Assembly: GCF_018736105.1 (NCBI RefSeq)
Contig: NZ_CP076135.1
Coordinates: forward strand, 5,386,495 to 5,450,494
Length of the DNA: 64,000 nt
DNA from: Bradyrhizobium sediminis
GTDB taxonomy: Bacteria; Pseudomonadota; Alphaproteobacteria; Rhizobiales; Xanthobacteraceae
Reading direction: 5' to 3'
The notes beneath the pieces are model-generated. The model was given only the letters and a program-made list of their open reading frames with translations. It was not told the DNA's origin and ran no database searches. Shown here piece after piece: positions 34,518 through 42,073 of this stretch. How positions within the stretch are numbered: the stretch's first letter is position 1; every line of letters starts with the position of its first letter. The translations under genes and the position numbers were made by a program.

Positions 34518-36377
34518 TCAGCGTTTGGTTGCCGGCCTGGCGGTGGCGAGGATGGCGGCGATGGCCGCATCGCCCTCCGCCTCCAGCGCGGCGATGGCTT
34601 CCCGGGCCCAGTGGTAGGCCGCGTCGAAAATCTCGGTATGGCGTTCGAATTCCGTCACGCCGATCTCGGGCGAAAGCGGCGGCCGCATCACATGATCGAG
34701 CGGCGCGGCCGGCAGCATATCGTAACGCTGATGCGCCACCAGGCTTCGCCACAGCACGTTGATCGCGCTCGGCGCCGCCGGCAGCAGCTTCTTGCGGAAC
34801 GGCGTCAGCATCGCCATGACCAGCTCGAACCGCCCGGGCAGCGCGGCATATTCGACGTCGAACATCTCGGCCGCGGGGTCGCCGAAATGCACCACCAGAT
34901 TGGGACCGCTCTTCAATTGATGCATCTGCGCGAGCGGCACATTGTCGATCAGGCAGCCGTCGACCAGCATCGCGCCCTCCGCCGTGTAGAACGGCGGCAA
35001 CAGCCCGGGGATCGCGCTCGAGGCTCGCACCGCCTGCCACAGCAACCCCGACCGGATCAGTTCGAGATTGTGGGTGGAAAGATTGGTCGCGACCGCCGCG
35101 AATGGCCGCCAGCAATCCTCGATCCGGCAGTCGGCGCCGTATTGATCGGCGAGCGCGCGATCGAAGGCCTTGTGGTCCAGCAGGGCATAACGCGGCCAGG
35201 TCGGCCGCCGGAAGCTGCGGCTTCTGACGAAGATCTCGTGCGTGCCGCGTTCCAGATGCTCGGCCTCGTGATTCTTGGCGAAACCGGCCGCCATCGCCGA
35301 GCCGACGCTGGTGCCGACGAAGATGTCGAAAACGACGCCGCGCTCGCGGAACGCCTTGTAGATGCCGACATGGGCCGATCCGAAACTGCCGCCGCCGGCG
35401 GCGACGAAGCCGACCGCACGGCCGGACAGGAACCGGACCAGGCTGTCGATATCGACCTGATCCTCGAGCGCGACGTGGTGATGCATGAAGCTCGGCAGGC
35501 GGGCGAGCCAGGCCGCGGTGCCGCTGACCTCGCCGCTGCGCCGGTCGTGGACGCGAACGAGGCGGCGGGCTGCTTCGCTATGTACTTCGCAGGCGAAGGC
35601 TTCGACATCCGTCGGCACGCCGGCGGCGGGCGCCTTGCCGTGGCATACGAAGACGACCAGGTCGGCCTGGCGGATCGCCTTGCGCGTCCAGGCCGAGTCT
35701 TCACCACCATCGAGATAAGCCACCAGTGGCGCGGTCTGTTCGATCTTGTTGAGCCAGTCGGTGACCTCAGGCGCATCCAGAGCCCGTCCGGGAAACATGA
35801 CGGCAAGCCGGTCGGGATCGACGATCTCGGCATCGGCCGCGGCCAGTCCGTCGCGCATCCGGCGATCGAACGCGTCCGGCGCAGGCGCGTATCCGCCCTG
35901 AACGAACGCCACCGTTCGCGCCTTCGGCGACGCGCGAACCGGGATGAGCCGCGCCGTCTCCCTGGCGAAGCGCAGCGCCAGCACCGCCAGCAGCGCTTCG
36001 ACGATGGCCGGCGCTTCTTCGGCAAGTTCCTGATAGGCCGCGCGTGTCAGCACCAGAACGCTGGTGTCGCGAATCGCAATTACATTGGCGGTGCGCGGGA
36101 TATTGGCGAAGAAGCCGATCTCGCCGACCAATTCGCCGGCGCGAAGCTCGGCAATCGGCGCGGCATCGCCGATCTTGCGCACCGCCAGCGCGCCGTGCAG
36201 CACCACGAACAGGGCGTCCGAGGGCGCGCCTTGCGCCACCAGCATCTGCCCGCGCACCAGATCCTGGCGGACCATGGCGCGGATAGCCTTGCGCCGCTGT
36301 TCGGAACTGAGCGTTCTGAACAGTGCGAAATCCTCGGATACGTTTCCCCATGCAAATGTCGAGCTTGGCCCGTCCAT
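34518..36377 (-). CDS. Cyclic-nucleotide-binding patatin-like phospholipase
   Basis: 619 residues from ATG 36377, chosen because AAAGGCGG lies nine bases upstream; the frame runs on antisense through the tRNA gene, which is not real coding. An N-terminal cNMP-binding domain (about 15-135) contains a phosphate-binding-cassette-like FANIPRTANV. The patatin domain (about 310-480) has the oxyanion loop GGGSFGSAHVG, nucleophile GTSVG and the catalytic aspartate in LVDGCLIDN. This layout is like neuropathy-target-esterase and bacterial YchK/RssA relatives. It would hydrolyse lysophospholipids. The middle region shows a solenoid-free linker of about 140 residues. The gene is alone. Confidence 0.9.
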   Translation of the reverse strand: MDGPSSTFAWGNVSEDFALFRTLSSEQRRKAIRAMVRQDLVRGQMLVAQGAPSDALFVVLHGALAVRKIGDAAPIAELRAGELVGEIGFFANIPRTANVIAIRDTSVLVLTRAAYQELAEEAPAIVEALLAVLALRFARETARLIPVRASPKARTVAFVQGGYAPAPDAFDRRMRDGLAAADAEIVDPDRLAVMFPGRALDAPEVTDWLNKIEQTAPLVAYLDGGEDSAWTRKAIRQADLVVFVCHGKAPAAGVPTDVEAFACEVHSEAARRLVRVHDRRSGEVSGTAAWLARLPSFMHHHVALEDQVDIDSLVRFLSGRAVGFVAAGGGSFGSAHVGIYKAFRERGVVFDIFVGTSVGSAMAAGFAKNHEAEHLERGTHEIFVRSRSFRRPTWPRYALLDHKAFDRALADQYGADCRIEDCWRPFAAVATNLSTHNLELIRSGLLWQAVRASSAIPGLLPPFYTAEGAMLVDGCLIDNVPLAQMHQLKSGPNLVVHFGDPAAEMFDVEYAALPGRFELVMAMLTPFRKKLLPAAPSAINVLWRSLVAHQRYDMLPAAPLDHVMRPPLSPEIGVTEFERHTEIFDAAYHWAREAIAALEAEGDAAIAAILATARPATKR

Positions 36378-36710
36378 CGGCGACACCCGCCTTTGTTTGA
36401 CGGACAATGTATAACCGCCCCGCGCTGACGGCGAGCCATTTGGGATCGGAAGCGCCGGCCGCCCGCGGCAGTAGCGGGTGCAGGGGTCGGCGTCGGATAT
36501 CCCGGGCGGCCGATAGAGCCGCATCAAAAGCCGATTATTCGGGAGAAACGGCGGCCAAGGCCCCGCTTGCGCCCGGCACGTGCTTTTGCGCCGCACCCGG
36601 CCCGATTTGAAGCCGCGGCTTCCGCCTTTTGCCGGCTTTGCCCGGCGCCCGGCCAGCCCCCTCGCAGGGCCGTTGCCCCTGCCCGGCCAATCGGCTAAAT
36701 GGACCGCAAC
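36378..36710. other. Gene-free GC-rich gap before the tRNA
   Basis: 333 bases with strong GC clustering, including CCCGG-rich palindromes. No supported frame is seen apart from the antisense extension of the patatin gene. The end of the gap holds the candidate tRNA promoter at 36673-36701. Confidence 0.4.
36673..36701 (+). promoter_or_regulatory. Probable promoter of the tRNA-Arg gene
   Basis: TTGCCC, a 17-base spacer and TAAATG, with the tRNA beginning nine bases after the -10 box. Each hexamer matches the sigma-70 consensus at four of six positions. The spacing and position are good; the boxes are only moderate. Confidence 0.5.
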
Positions 36711-36787
36711 GCACCCGTAGCTCAGCTGGATAGAGCGTTGCCCTCCGAAGGCAAAGGTCACACGTTCGAATCGTGTCGGGTGCGCCA
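36711..36787 (+). tRNA. tRNA-Arg (CCG)
   Basis: 77 bases with the CCA end encoded. The acceptor pairs GCACCCG with CGGGTGC, the D-arm is GCTC...GAGC, the anticodon stem TTGCC/GGCAA holds the loop CTCCGAA with anticodon CCG (reading CGG), and the T-arm is ACACG-TTCGAAT-CGTGT. All stems pair perfectly. The higBA genes end 55 bases downstream on the opposite strand; tRNA genes often mark insertion sites, but no repeated tRNA end was seen nearby. Confidence 0.97.
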
Positions 36788-36841
36788 GTACGAGATGCGG
36801 TATTGGCGTCAATCAGCGCCGATTTCCACCAGCCGAAACGC

Positions 36842-37240
36842 CTATGCTGCCGACCTCCTCCCGCGCGATCGCGGCGGTGCGATCAATGCTTCCGCCGGTA
36901 TGCCCCACTCGCGGTGCAGCCGCCAGGCCATCCTCATCGTGAGGGGACGCTTCCTCGTCAGGATGTCGGATGCGCGCTGGCGCGAGCCGAGCAGTCGGCC
37001 GAGATCGGCTTGCGTATAGCCGCCGGTCTCCATCCGGTAACGGATCGCGTCGATCGTATCGGGCGGTTCGATTGGCCAGCGCTTGCGCTCGTAGTCCTCG
37101 ATGATCAATGCGAGAAGATCAAAACGATCGGCCTCCGGCGTCCCGGGCTTCGGTTCGTTCTCGAAGTACCGCTCGATCTCGTTCAGCGCGACGTCGTAGT
37201 CCGCTTCGGAGTGAAGCGGACGGATCATTTTTTTCGCCAT
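36842..37240 (-). CDS. higA: HigA-type antitoxin
   Basis: 132 residues. The N-terminal part (residues 1-70) is acidic, with EADYDVALNEIERYFENEP, and is thought to bind the toxin. The C-terminal helix-turn-helix (about 73-120) shows YTQADLGRLLGSRQRASDIL. It overlaps the toxin gene by 16 bases, with the toxin first, the order typical of higBA. It should repress the operon through the palindrome at 37552. Confidence 0.9.
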   Translation of the reverse strand: MAKKMIRPLHSEADYDVALNEIERYFENEPKPGTPEADRFDLLALIIEDYERKRWPIEPPDTIDAIRYRMETGGYTQADLGRLLGSRQRASDILTRKRPLTMRMAWRLHREWGIPAEALIAPPRSRGRRSAA

Positions 37241-37536
37241 GACACGGTCTCCGGATCGATGCGGTCGTACTCGGCGTGAGTACCGATGAACTTCACGAGC
37301 AAGCGGCCGAAGGAAAATGACACGTGGACGACCAGCCGATATTTGTTGCCGCCCAGATCAAAGATGACCCGATTGTCGCCTACGAAGTCGACGGAGCCGC
37401 CAAACTGCCGCTTTATCTCGGCCGGATTTGCCCAGCGCGCTTTCACTGCAATCGCCACCCAGGCGCGGATCGGGCCCTCGGCATGCGGGTAACGCGCCCA
37501 AAACTCCCTCAGCGTCCGGCGGGCGATCACCTGCAT
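37225..37536 (-). CDS. higB: HigB-type toxin (ribosome-dependent mRNA interferase)
   Basis: 103 residues, the normal size of RelE-superfamily HigB. It contains FGGSVDFVGDNRVIFDLGGNKYRLVVHVSF and the terminal GTHAEYDRID, which are conserved in HigB/YafO-like toxins. It should cleave mRNA on the ribosome unless bound by HigA. The ATG is only six bases after a strong -10 box, so its mRNA may be leaderless. The toxin gene is upstream of the antitoxin. Confidence 0.9.
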   Translation of the reverse strand: MQVIARRTLREFWARYPHAEGPIRAWVAIAVKARWANPAEIKRQFGGSVDFVGDNRVIFDLGGNKYRLVVHVSFSFGRLLVKFIGTHAEYDRIDPETVSWRKK

Positions 37537-37542
37537 ATTGAA

Positions 37543-37571
37543 ATCATATCATGTCACCATTCTGGTGACAA
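37543..37571 (-). promoter_or_regulatory. Strong sigma-70 promoter of higBA
   Basis: Read on the minus strand: TTGTCA, a 17-base spacer, TATGAT, then six bases and the higB ATG. Five of six bases match at each box. Transcription should begin at or within a base or two of the start codon. Confidence 0.75.
37552..37570. promoter_or_regulatory. Palindromic operator of higBA
   Basis: TGTCACCA and TGGTGACA are perfect eight-base arms with a three-base spacer. It covers the -35 box and part of the spacer, so binding of HigA would block the polymerase. Autoregulation by HigA through such palindromes is typical of the family. Confidence 0.75.
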
Positions 37572-37777
37572 CCGGATTTGAGGCCAATCGAGCGCGGACG
37601 CGTCGGGCAACTGCCCGCGAGGCGGAGCGCAATATCGCAGGCAGATTTACCGACTGGGAGCGCATGGAGGGCTCCAGTGTGATAGCACTACGACGAAGCA
37701 AAATTGCCCATCTTCATCGAACGTGGAGCGCCAGCTCCATTGGCGGCAATTCCTGACCGACAGAAGGCGAAACCCAC

Positions 37778-37978
37778 ATGACCGAGCGACTGGAGACGCT
37801 GAAGAAGGCGCGCGAGCGGATGGCCGATGACCGCGATGCCTTTGCCAAGACGCTGGCCGCCCCGTTCGACCGCGACAAGGCGGAGCGGGCGCGGATCAAA
37901 TTCATCGAGATCCAGGCCTTGATCGACGCGATCGATCGCGCCATCGCCGGCGAGCAGACCGGGTCCGCCGCCGCATAG
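37778..37978 (+). CDS. Small coiled-coil-like hypothetical protein
   Basis: 66 residues, almost wholly helical, with the heptad-like run ERLETLKKARERMADDRDA then DRDKAERARIKFIEIQALIDAIDRAI. AAGGCG lies nine bases before the ATG. No family is recognised, but the composition is typical of a real small gene. It is convergent with the gene ending at 37993 and could be a structural or regulatory helper; there is no evidence for a role. Confidence 0.6.
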   Translation: MTERLETLKKARERMADDRDAFAKTLAAPFDRDKAERARIKFIEIQALIDAIDRAIAGEQTGSAAA

Positions 37979-37992
37979 GCGCGCCCGTTACC

Positions 37993-38445
37993 TCATTTCG
38001 ACGCGTTTTCTTCCCGCGAGCGGACATCCCGCTGGCCCGGAAGCGCCTTGGCATCCTGCGAGGCCGCTCCGTGGCGCCGGTCGATCCGGCTCTTGAATCG
38101 GTGGCCGATCACGATCAGCGCGCCTTGCGGCGGTCCGGCCGCCCCGGCGATATCAGCCGGACGCCGTGGCGATACCGGCGGCAGGTTATCCTGGGTCACG
38201 GCTTCGAGCGCGGCCAGGAATTGCCGGCCGGCCTCGGTGATCTGCCATCCTTCAGCGTCGCGCAGCACATGACCGCAACCGAAAATATCGATCGCGGGCA
38301 CCCGTGAGGCAAGACGCCTCATCCGCGCGCTCCAGTCTGCGCCGCTTGCCGTGAGGATGACGATGTCTCTCTTGAGTGAGGCGAGCGTGGTTCGACCGCT
38401 GTCGTGACTGGCCAATACCTTCAGAATAGCAACCTGTATGCTCAC
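37993..38445 (-). CDS. Hypothetical protein with a winged-helix-like N-terminus
   Basis: 150 residues from the GTG at 38445. The N-terminal part (VAILKVLASHDSGRTTLASLKRDIVIL ... DWSARMRRLA) and the HVLRDAEGWQITEAGRQFLAALE pattern look like a winged-helix DNA-binding domain as found in small Bradyrhizobium proteins. The C-terminal third is low-complexity and basic. No ribosome site is clear at the GTG. The longer frame to 38868 covers the DUF1428 gene antiparallel and is not used. Confidence 0.5.
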   Translation of the reverse strand: MSIQVAILKVLASHDSGRTTLASLKRDIVILTASGADWSARMRRLASRVPAIDIFGCGHVLRDAEGWQITEAGRQFLAALEAVTQDNLPPVSPRRPADIAGAAGPPQGALIVIGHRFKSRIDRRHGAASQDAKALPGQRDVRSREENASK

Positions 38446-38582
38446 GCCGACGCCTTGGACCGCAACGGTTCTTGCTCTTGTGCGCGGTCGATGAGTCGTA
38501 AGTATCTTGCCGTCGCAGCACTCGTCCAGCGCGGGCGGCAAGTTATCCGCAGTCTTGAGAATTCCGCGCGGCGGTACGCGAC

Positions 38583-38942
38583 TCAGACTTTGACCAGGCT
38601 TGCGAACCCACCATAGATCATCCGCTTGCCGTCGAACGGCAACGACTTCGGGTCCATCATGTTCTTGAGCCGCGGATCGGCCATCACCTTGGCGTTGACC
38701 TTGTCGCGCTGGGCGCGCGACTTGTAGGTGATCCAGGAGAAGATCACGGTCTCGTTGGGCTTCAGCTTGACCGCGCGCGGGAACGAGGTGAGTTTGCCGA
38801 CCTTGACGTCTTCGGCGACCCATTCGCGGTAGTCCAGCGCGCCGTGTTCGCGCCAGACCTTGCCGCATTTGGTGGACATCTTGCGATAGGCCGCGAGGTT
38901 CTTCCTGGGAACCGCGACGATGAAGCCGTCGACATAGGGCAT
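38583..38942 (-). CDS. DUF1428 family protein
   Basis: 119 residues from ATG 38942. The start MPYVDGFIVAVPRKN and the central VIFSWITYKSRAQRD-DKVNAKVMADPRL match the DUF1428 family, a ferredoxin-like alpha/beta fold found in many proteobacteria with no known reaction. GAGGAG lies just ahead of the ATG. The DUF899 gene is 50 bases upstream on the same strand, so the two, and perhaps the SRPBCC/ArsR pair, may be cotranscribed. Confidence 0.85.
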   Translation of the reverse strand: MPYVDGFIVAVPRKNLAAYRKMSTKCGKVWREHGALDYREWVAEDVKVGKLTSFPRAVKLKPNETVIFSWITYKSRAQRDKVNAKVMADPRLKNMMDPKSLPFDGKRMIYGGFASLVKV

Positions 38943-38991
38943 TGGTTGCTCTCCTCGTTGTTGCCGTCGCCGTGACGACGCCGAAACCTCT

Positions 38992-39729
38992 TCAGCTGTG
39001 ACAGCAGGATGCCTGAACCGGCGCCGGCTGGTATTGGTCACGCAGCCGCAGCCAGTCCATCGGATAAGGCAGTCCCTCCTCGTGACGACCGAGCGGCGTC
39101 AGATCGAGGTAGTGATAGGCGGCATTCATCATGTCGAGGCCGCGGGCGAAGCAGGAATAGGTGTGGAAGATGTTGCCGGCCTGGTCGCGGAAGAACACGC
39201 TGATCCCCGGGGCTTCCTCGACGCCGAAGCCGCTGGTGCCGAAATTATAGACCTTGGCGCCTGACTTGATCTGGTCGGGCGTAAACGAGACGGCGTAGTC
39301 GTAGTTGAAGTCATTGTCTGCCGACGACAGCCAGTCGAAGGTCCAGCCCATCCGCTGCTTGAAGGCCTGAAGCCTTGCGACCGGCGCGCGCGATATCGCC
39401 ACCAGGGTAGTGTCGCGCGCGGCCAGATGCGGGATCATGCGCTCGTACCCGTCGGCCCAGAACGAGCAGCTCTTGCAGCCCTCGGTCCAGTCCGGCGCGA
39501 ACATAAAATGGTGCACCACGAGCTGGCTGCGGCCGGCGAACAGGTCGCTCAATGTCTGCTTGCCGCCGGGACCGTCGAACAAATAGGGCTTTTCGACCTC
39601 GACCCATGGCAGTGCGCGGCGCTCCTCGCTCAGCCGGTCCCGCGCTTGCGTGAATTCCTTCTCGTGCGCCAGATGCGTTCTTCGCGCGGCGATCCATTCC
39701 TGGCGCGAGACGATTTTGTGCGGTTGCAT
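38992..39729 (-). CDS. DUF899 family thioredoxin-like protein
   Basis: 245 residues from ATG 39729 with GAGGAG upstream. It has the DUF899 pattern LVVHHFMFAPDWTEGCKSCSFWADGYE near residue 80, where the CxxC pair is embedded, and the late GISVFFRDQAGNIFHTYSCFARGLDMM. The family is related to AhpC/TSA-type thioredoxin folds, but its substrate is unknown. The chain ends CCHS. It follows the SRPBCC gene by 25 bases on the same strand, suggesting one transcript controlled by ArsR. Confidence 0.88.
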   Translation of the reverse strand: MQPHKIVSRQEWIAARRTHLAHEKEFTQARDRLSEERRALPWVEVEKPYLFDGPGGKQTLSDLFAGRSQLVVHHFMFAPDWTEGCKSCSFWADGYERMIPHLAARDTTLVAISRAPVARLQAFKQRMGWTFDWLSSADNDFNYDYAVSFTPDQIKSGAKVYNFGTSGFGVEEAPGISVFFRDQAGNIFHTYSCFARGLDMMNAAYHYLDLTPLGRHEEGLPYPMDWLRLRDQYQPAPVQASCCHS

Positions 39730-39754
39730 GTGCGGCTCCTCGGTTTGAAACATT

Positions 39755-40222
39755 TCAGGCGAAAATTTTCTCGAGCTTGTCGAAGCACCCCAGCCATCCG
39801 CGCTCGTGGCCGTCGCGCGCGGCCTGGTCGAACAGCTGTTCGTGGGTCAGCATCATCAACGTGCCGTCGCCGTCGGGCGTCAGCACGACCGTCACCTGCG
39901 ATTCGCGCTCCGGCGTCGAGTGCCAGGCCCAGCTGAACTTCAGCCGCGCGTTCGGCACCACCTCACGATAAACCCCGCCGACTTCGTGATACTCGTCATC
40001 GGTGGAGAAGCTGACCCGAAAGCGGCCGCCGGGCCGGGCGTCGATGTCGGCCTGAAACGAGTCAGGCCTGGCGTCGGCACGTCCGAACCATCGAACTATT
40101 TTTTCCGGGTCGGTCCATGCGGCGAAGACTTTCGCCGGCGGGGCGTTGAGGCGACGCTTGAGTGTGAGGCTCGGCCGGGTGACGAGACCGGCGTCGCCGG
40201 CGGTGGCTGATTTGGCGGCCAT
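39755..40222 (-). CDS. SRPBCC (AHSA1-type) domain protein
   Basis: 155 residues. An AHSA1/START-like fold is seen from RRLNAPPAKVFAAWTDPEKIVRWFG through GGRFRVSFSTDD and GTLMMLTHEQLFDQ to the C-terminal FDKLEKI. These small hydrophobic-cavity proteins are often encoded beside ArsR-type repressors, as here, and may bind a lipid-like ligand. The ATG at 40222 is preceded by GGAGGAAGA. Its first 127 bases overlap the C-terminal coding part of the ArsR gene in another frame. Confidence 0.88.
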   Translation of the reverse strand: MAAKSATAGDAGLVTRPSLTLKRRLNAPPAKVFAAWTDPEKIVRWFGRADARPDSFQADIDARPGGRFRVSFSTDDEYHEVGGVYREVVPNARLKFSWAWHSTPERESQVTVVLTPDGDGTLMMLTHEQLFDQAARDGHERGWLGCFDKLEKIFA

Positions 40223-40551
40223 TGATCTTCCTCCATAAAGGCGGCAAGGCGGTCGAGGTTTTCGGACCAGAAGCGCTGGTATCGGTTGAGCCATTCCATC
40301 GCCTGCTCCATCGGCCCGGCGGTCAGCCGGCACGCCACGGTGCGGCCGGTCTTGGAGCGCGCGACCAGACCGGCGTCCGACAGCACGTCGAGATGCTTCA
40401 TGATCGCGGGCAGCGACATCGAAAACGGCTGCGCCAGCTCGCTGACCGAGAGGCCGTCCTCCCGGCCGAGCCGCGCCAGCAGCGCGCGCCGCGTCGGGTC
40501 CGCGAGCGCCGCGAAAGTGCGGTCCAACGTTTCGTCTTTATACTTAACCAT
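40096..40551 (-). CDS. ArsR-family transcriptional repressor
   Basis: 151 residues from ATG 40551. The winged helix (about 8-95) shows LDRTFAALADPTRRALLARL, LSVSELAQPFSMSLPAIMKHLDVL and ARSKTGRTVACRL. There is no obvious metal site. The last ~45 residues are Pro/Ser/Arg-rich and coded by DNA that also encodes the start of the SRPBCC protein. It sits directly under its own palindrome and promoter, so self-repression is likely, and it heads the SRPBCC-DUF899-DUF1428 run of genes. Confidence 0.9.
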   Translation of the reverse strand: MVKYKDETLDRTFAALADPTRRALLARLGREDGLSVSELAQPFSMSLPAIMKHLDVLSDAGLVARSKTGRTVACRLTAGPMEQAMEWLNRYQRFWSENLDRLAAFMEEDQWPPNQPPPATPVSSPGRASHSSVASTPRRRKSSPHGPTRKK

Positions 40552-40562
40552 GTGGTTTAGTA
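40541..40562. promoter_or_regulatory. Palindromic operator of the ArsR gene
   Basis: TACTTAACCA and TGGTTTAGTA form ten-base arms with a single mismatch and a two-base centre. It covers the start codon and the last bases of the -10 box. A winged-helix dimer bound here would block both transcription and initiation. Confidence 0.7.
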
Positions 40563-40586
40563 TAAGCGCAAACAATCCAGAGTCAA
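40559..40586 (-). promoter_or_regulatory. Sigma-70 promoter of the ArsR gene
   Basis: On the minus strand: TTGACT, a 16-base spacer and TATACT, then seven bases to the ATG at 40551. Boxes match five of six bases. Transcription is expected at or next to the A of the start codon. Confidence 0.7.
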
Positions 40587-40609
40587 GACGCGCCTTCGAA
40601 GATGGCGCC

Positions 40610-40873
40610 TCAGTACCGGTAGTTCGGATTGGAACGGGCGCGCCGCTGCTGCTTATTCAAGGCGGCGCGCGGATTGACGTTGCAGTAGAGGTTGCGCCCC
40701 GACGCACTCGCCATGCATTGGCCATAGGTCTGGTAGGAGCAGTCGCCTGGGATGCCGACACCCCTGCCCTGGGCACAATAGGGGTAGTCGTACGCGGCGG
40801 CCGGCGTGGAGCCGGCCATCGTGCTGGCGCCGGCGACCAGCAAGACCAGCATTACCAATTTTGCGCTGCGCAT
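40610..40873 (-). CDS. DUF3551-like secreted small protein
   Basis: 87 residues from ATG 40873 with GGAGGAG just upstream. The signal peptide runs to about residue 27 (ending PAAA). The mature chain has the DUF3551 pattern YPYCAQGRGVGIPGDCSYQTYGQC and ends CNVNP..., with four cysteines. Such short Cys-rich proteins are abundant in Bradyrhizobium and of unknown function. It lies between the ArsR gene and the Bug-type binding protein gene, both on the same strand. Confidence 0.85.
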   Translation of the reverse strand: MRSAKLVMLVLLVAGASTMAGSTPAAAYDYPYCAQGRGVGIPGDCSYQTYGQCMASASGRNLYCNVNPRAALNKQQRRARSNPNYRY

Positions 40874-40962
40874 GATCGGATCTCCTCCGCGTCGTTTATA
40901 CCGGCTGCCGGGTCGCCTCGTTTTCAAAACATCGCGACCCGGCGGACGGTTCCGGCCACGCC

Positions 40963-41937
40963 TCAATCGACGTGCACGCCGGCGGCCTTGACCACCTTCT
41001 CCCACTTCTCGGTTTCGGCCACGATCATCTTGCCGAACGCCTCCGGCGTACCGATCAGCGGCTCACCGCCGAGTTCGATCAGTCTCGCCTTGATCGCGGG
41101 CTCTGCCAGCACCGCGTTCATCTCCTTGTTCAGCTTCTCGATGATCTCCTTCGGCGTGTCCTTCGGGGCGGCCGCGCCGAACAGCGCACTCGCCTCGTAG
41201 CCGGGAACGGTGTCGGCGAGAACAGGCACGTCGGGCAACAGCGAGGACCGCGCCGTCGAGGTCACCGCCAGCGCGCGCACGGAACCGGCGCGGATATGCT
41301 GGAGGATCGAGGGCATGTTGTCGAAGATCACCTGGACCTGGCCGCCGAGCAGGTCAGTGAGCGCGGGCGCCGAGCCCCGGTAGGGAACGTGCTGCATCTT
41401 GACGCCCGACATCATCATGAACATCTCGCCGGACAGATGCACCGAGGTGCCGTTGCCCGACGACGCCAGGTTCACCTTGCCCGGATTGGCCTTCACATAG
41501 GCGATGAACTCGGCCACCGTCTTCGCCGGCACGTCCTTGTTGACCGTCATCACGTTCGGCACGCGATTGAACGCGGCAATCGGCGCGAGGTCGCGAACGA
41601 CGTTGAATTTCAAGTTGGTATAGAGTGAGGCATTGATGTAGTTGGCGGGATTGACGAACAGAAGCGTGTAGCCGTCCGGGTCGGCCTTGATCACCGACTC
41701 GGTGGCGATGTTGTTGCCGGCGCCGGGTTTGTTCTCGATCACGAATTGCTGGCCGAGCCGCTCGGACAGCCGCTGGCCGAGCAGGCGTGCAATGATATCG
41801 GTCGCTCCGCCCGGCGGATAGCCGACCACCCAGCGCACCGGCCGGGTCGGATAATCCAGCGCCGCGGCGCTGCCGATCGAGGCGATCGCCGAAATACCCA
41901 TTGCGATCAGACAAATCGCAGTGCGACGTGAGGCCAT
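40963..41937 (-). CDS. Tripartite tricarboxylate transporter substrate-binding protein (Bug family)
   Basis: 324 residues from ATG 41937, with a signal peptide ending SAAA. The mature N-terminus YPTRPVRWVVGYPPGGATDIIARLL is the Bug signature; VPYRGSAPALTDLLGGQVQ further on is the ligand-pocket segment, and the late GPAPKDTPK-like stretch (FGAAAPKDTPKEII) is typical. Bug proteins bind carboxylates or related acids for a TctAB permease, but many are orphans with no permease gene adjacent, as here. It is divergent from the VOC and acyl-CoA ligase genes. Confidence 0.92.
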   Translation of the reverse strand: MASRRTAICLIAMGISAIASIGSAAALDYPTRPVRWVVGYPPGGATDIIARLLGQRLSERLGQQFVIENKPGAGNNIATESVIKADPDGYTLLFVNPANYINASLYTNLKFNVVRDLAPIAAFNRVPNVMTVNKDVPAKTVAEFIAYVKANPGKVNLASSGNGTSVHLSGEMFMMMSGVKMQHVPYRGSAPALTDLLGGQVQVIFDNMPSILQHIRAGSVRALAVTSTARSSLLPDVPVLADTVPGYEASALFGAAAPKDTPKEIIEKLNKEMNAVLAEPAIKARLIELGGEPLIGTPEAFGKMIVAETEKWEKVVKAAGVHVD

Positions 41938-42073
41938 GCAGTTTTCTCCCGGCGGCCGCGTCGTGTCGCGCGGTCCGCATCTGTTGGATTGACAACAGCG
42001 TGCGTTGTAACAAACAAAGCGTGAGGCGACCAGTAGCGGCGGCGCGCGCCGGACCGCGACGAAAGGACAATCC

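Noticed and set aside
36711..36787. tRNA as an integration (att) site
   Set aside because: No partial copy of the tRNA 3' end was seen downstream and no integrase is present, although a toxin-antitoxin pair is adjacent.
36378..36812. Extension of the patatin gene through the tRNA
   Set aside because: It runs antisense across a perfect tRNA-Arg gene and has no conserved sequence; AAAGGCGG supports the start at 36377.
37538..37756. 72-residue plus-strand frame after higBA
   Set aside because: It begins inside the higBA operator and has atypical composition with no ribosome site.
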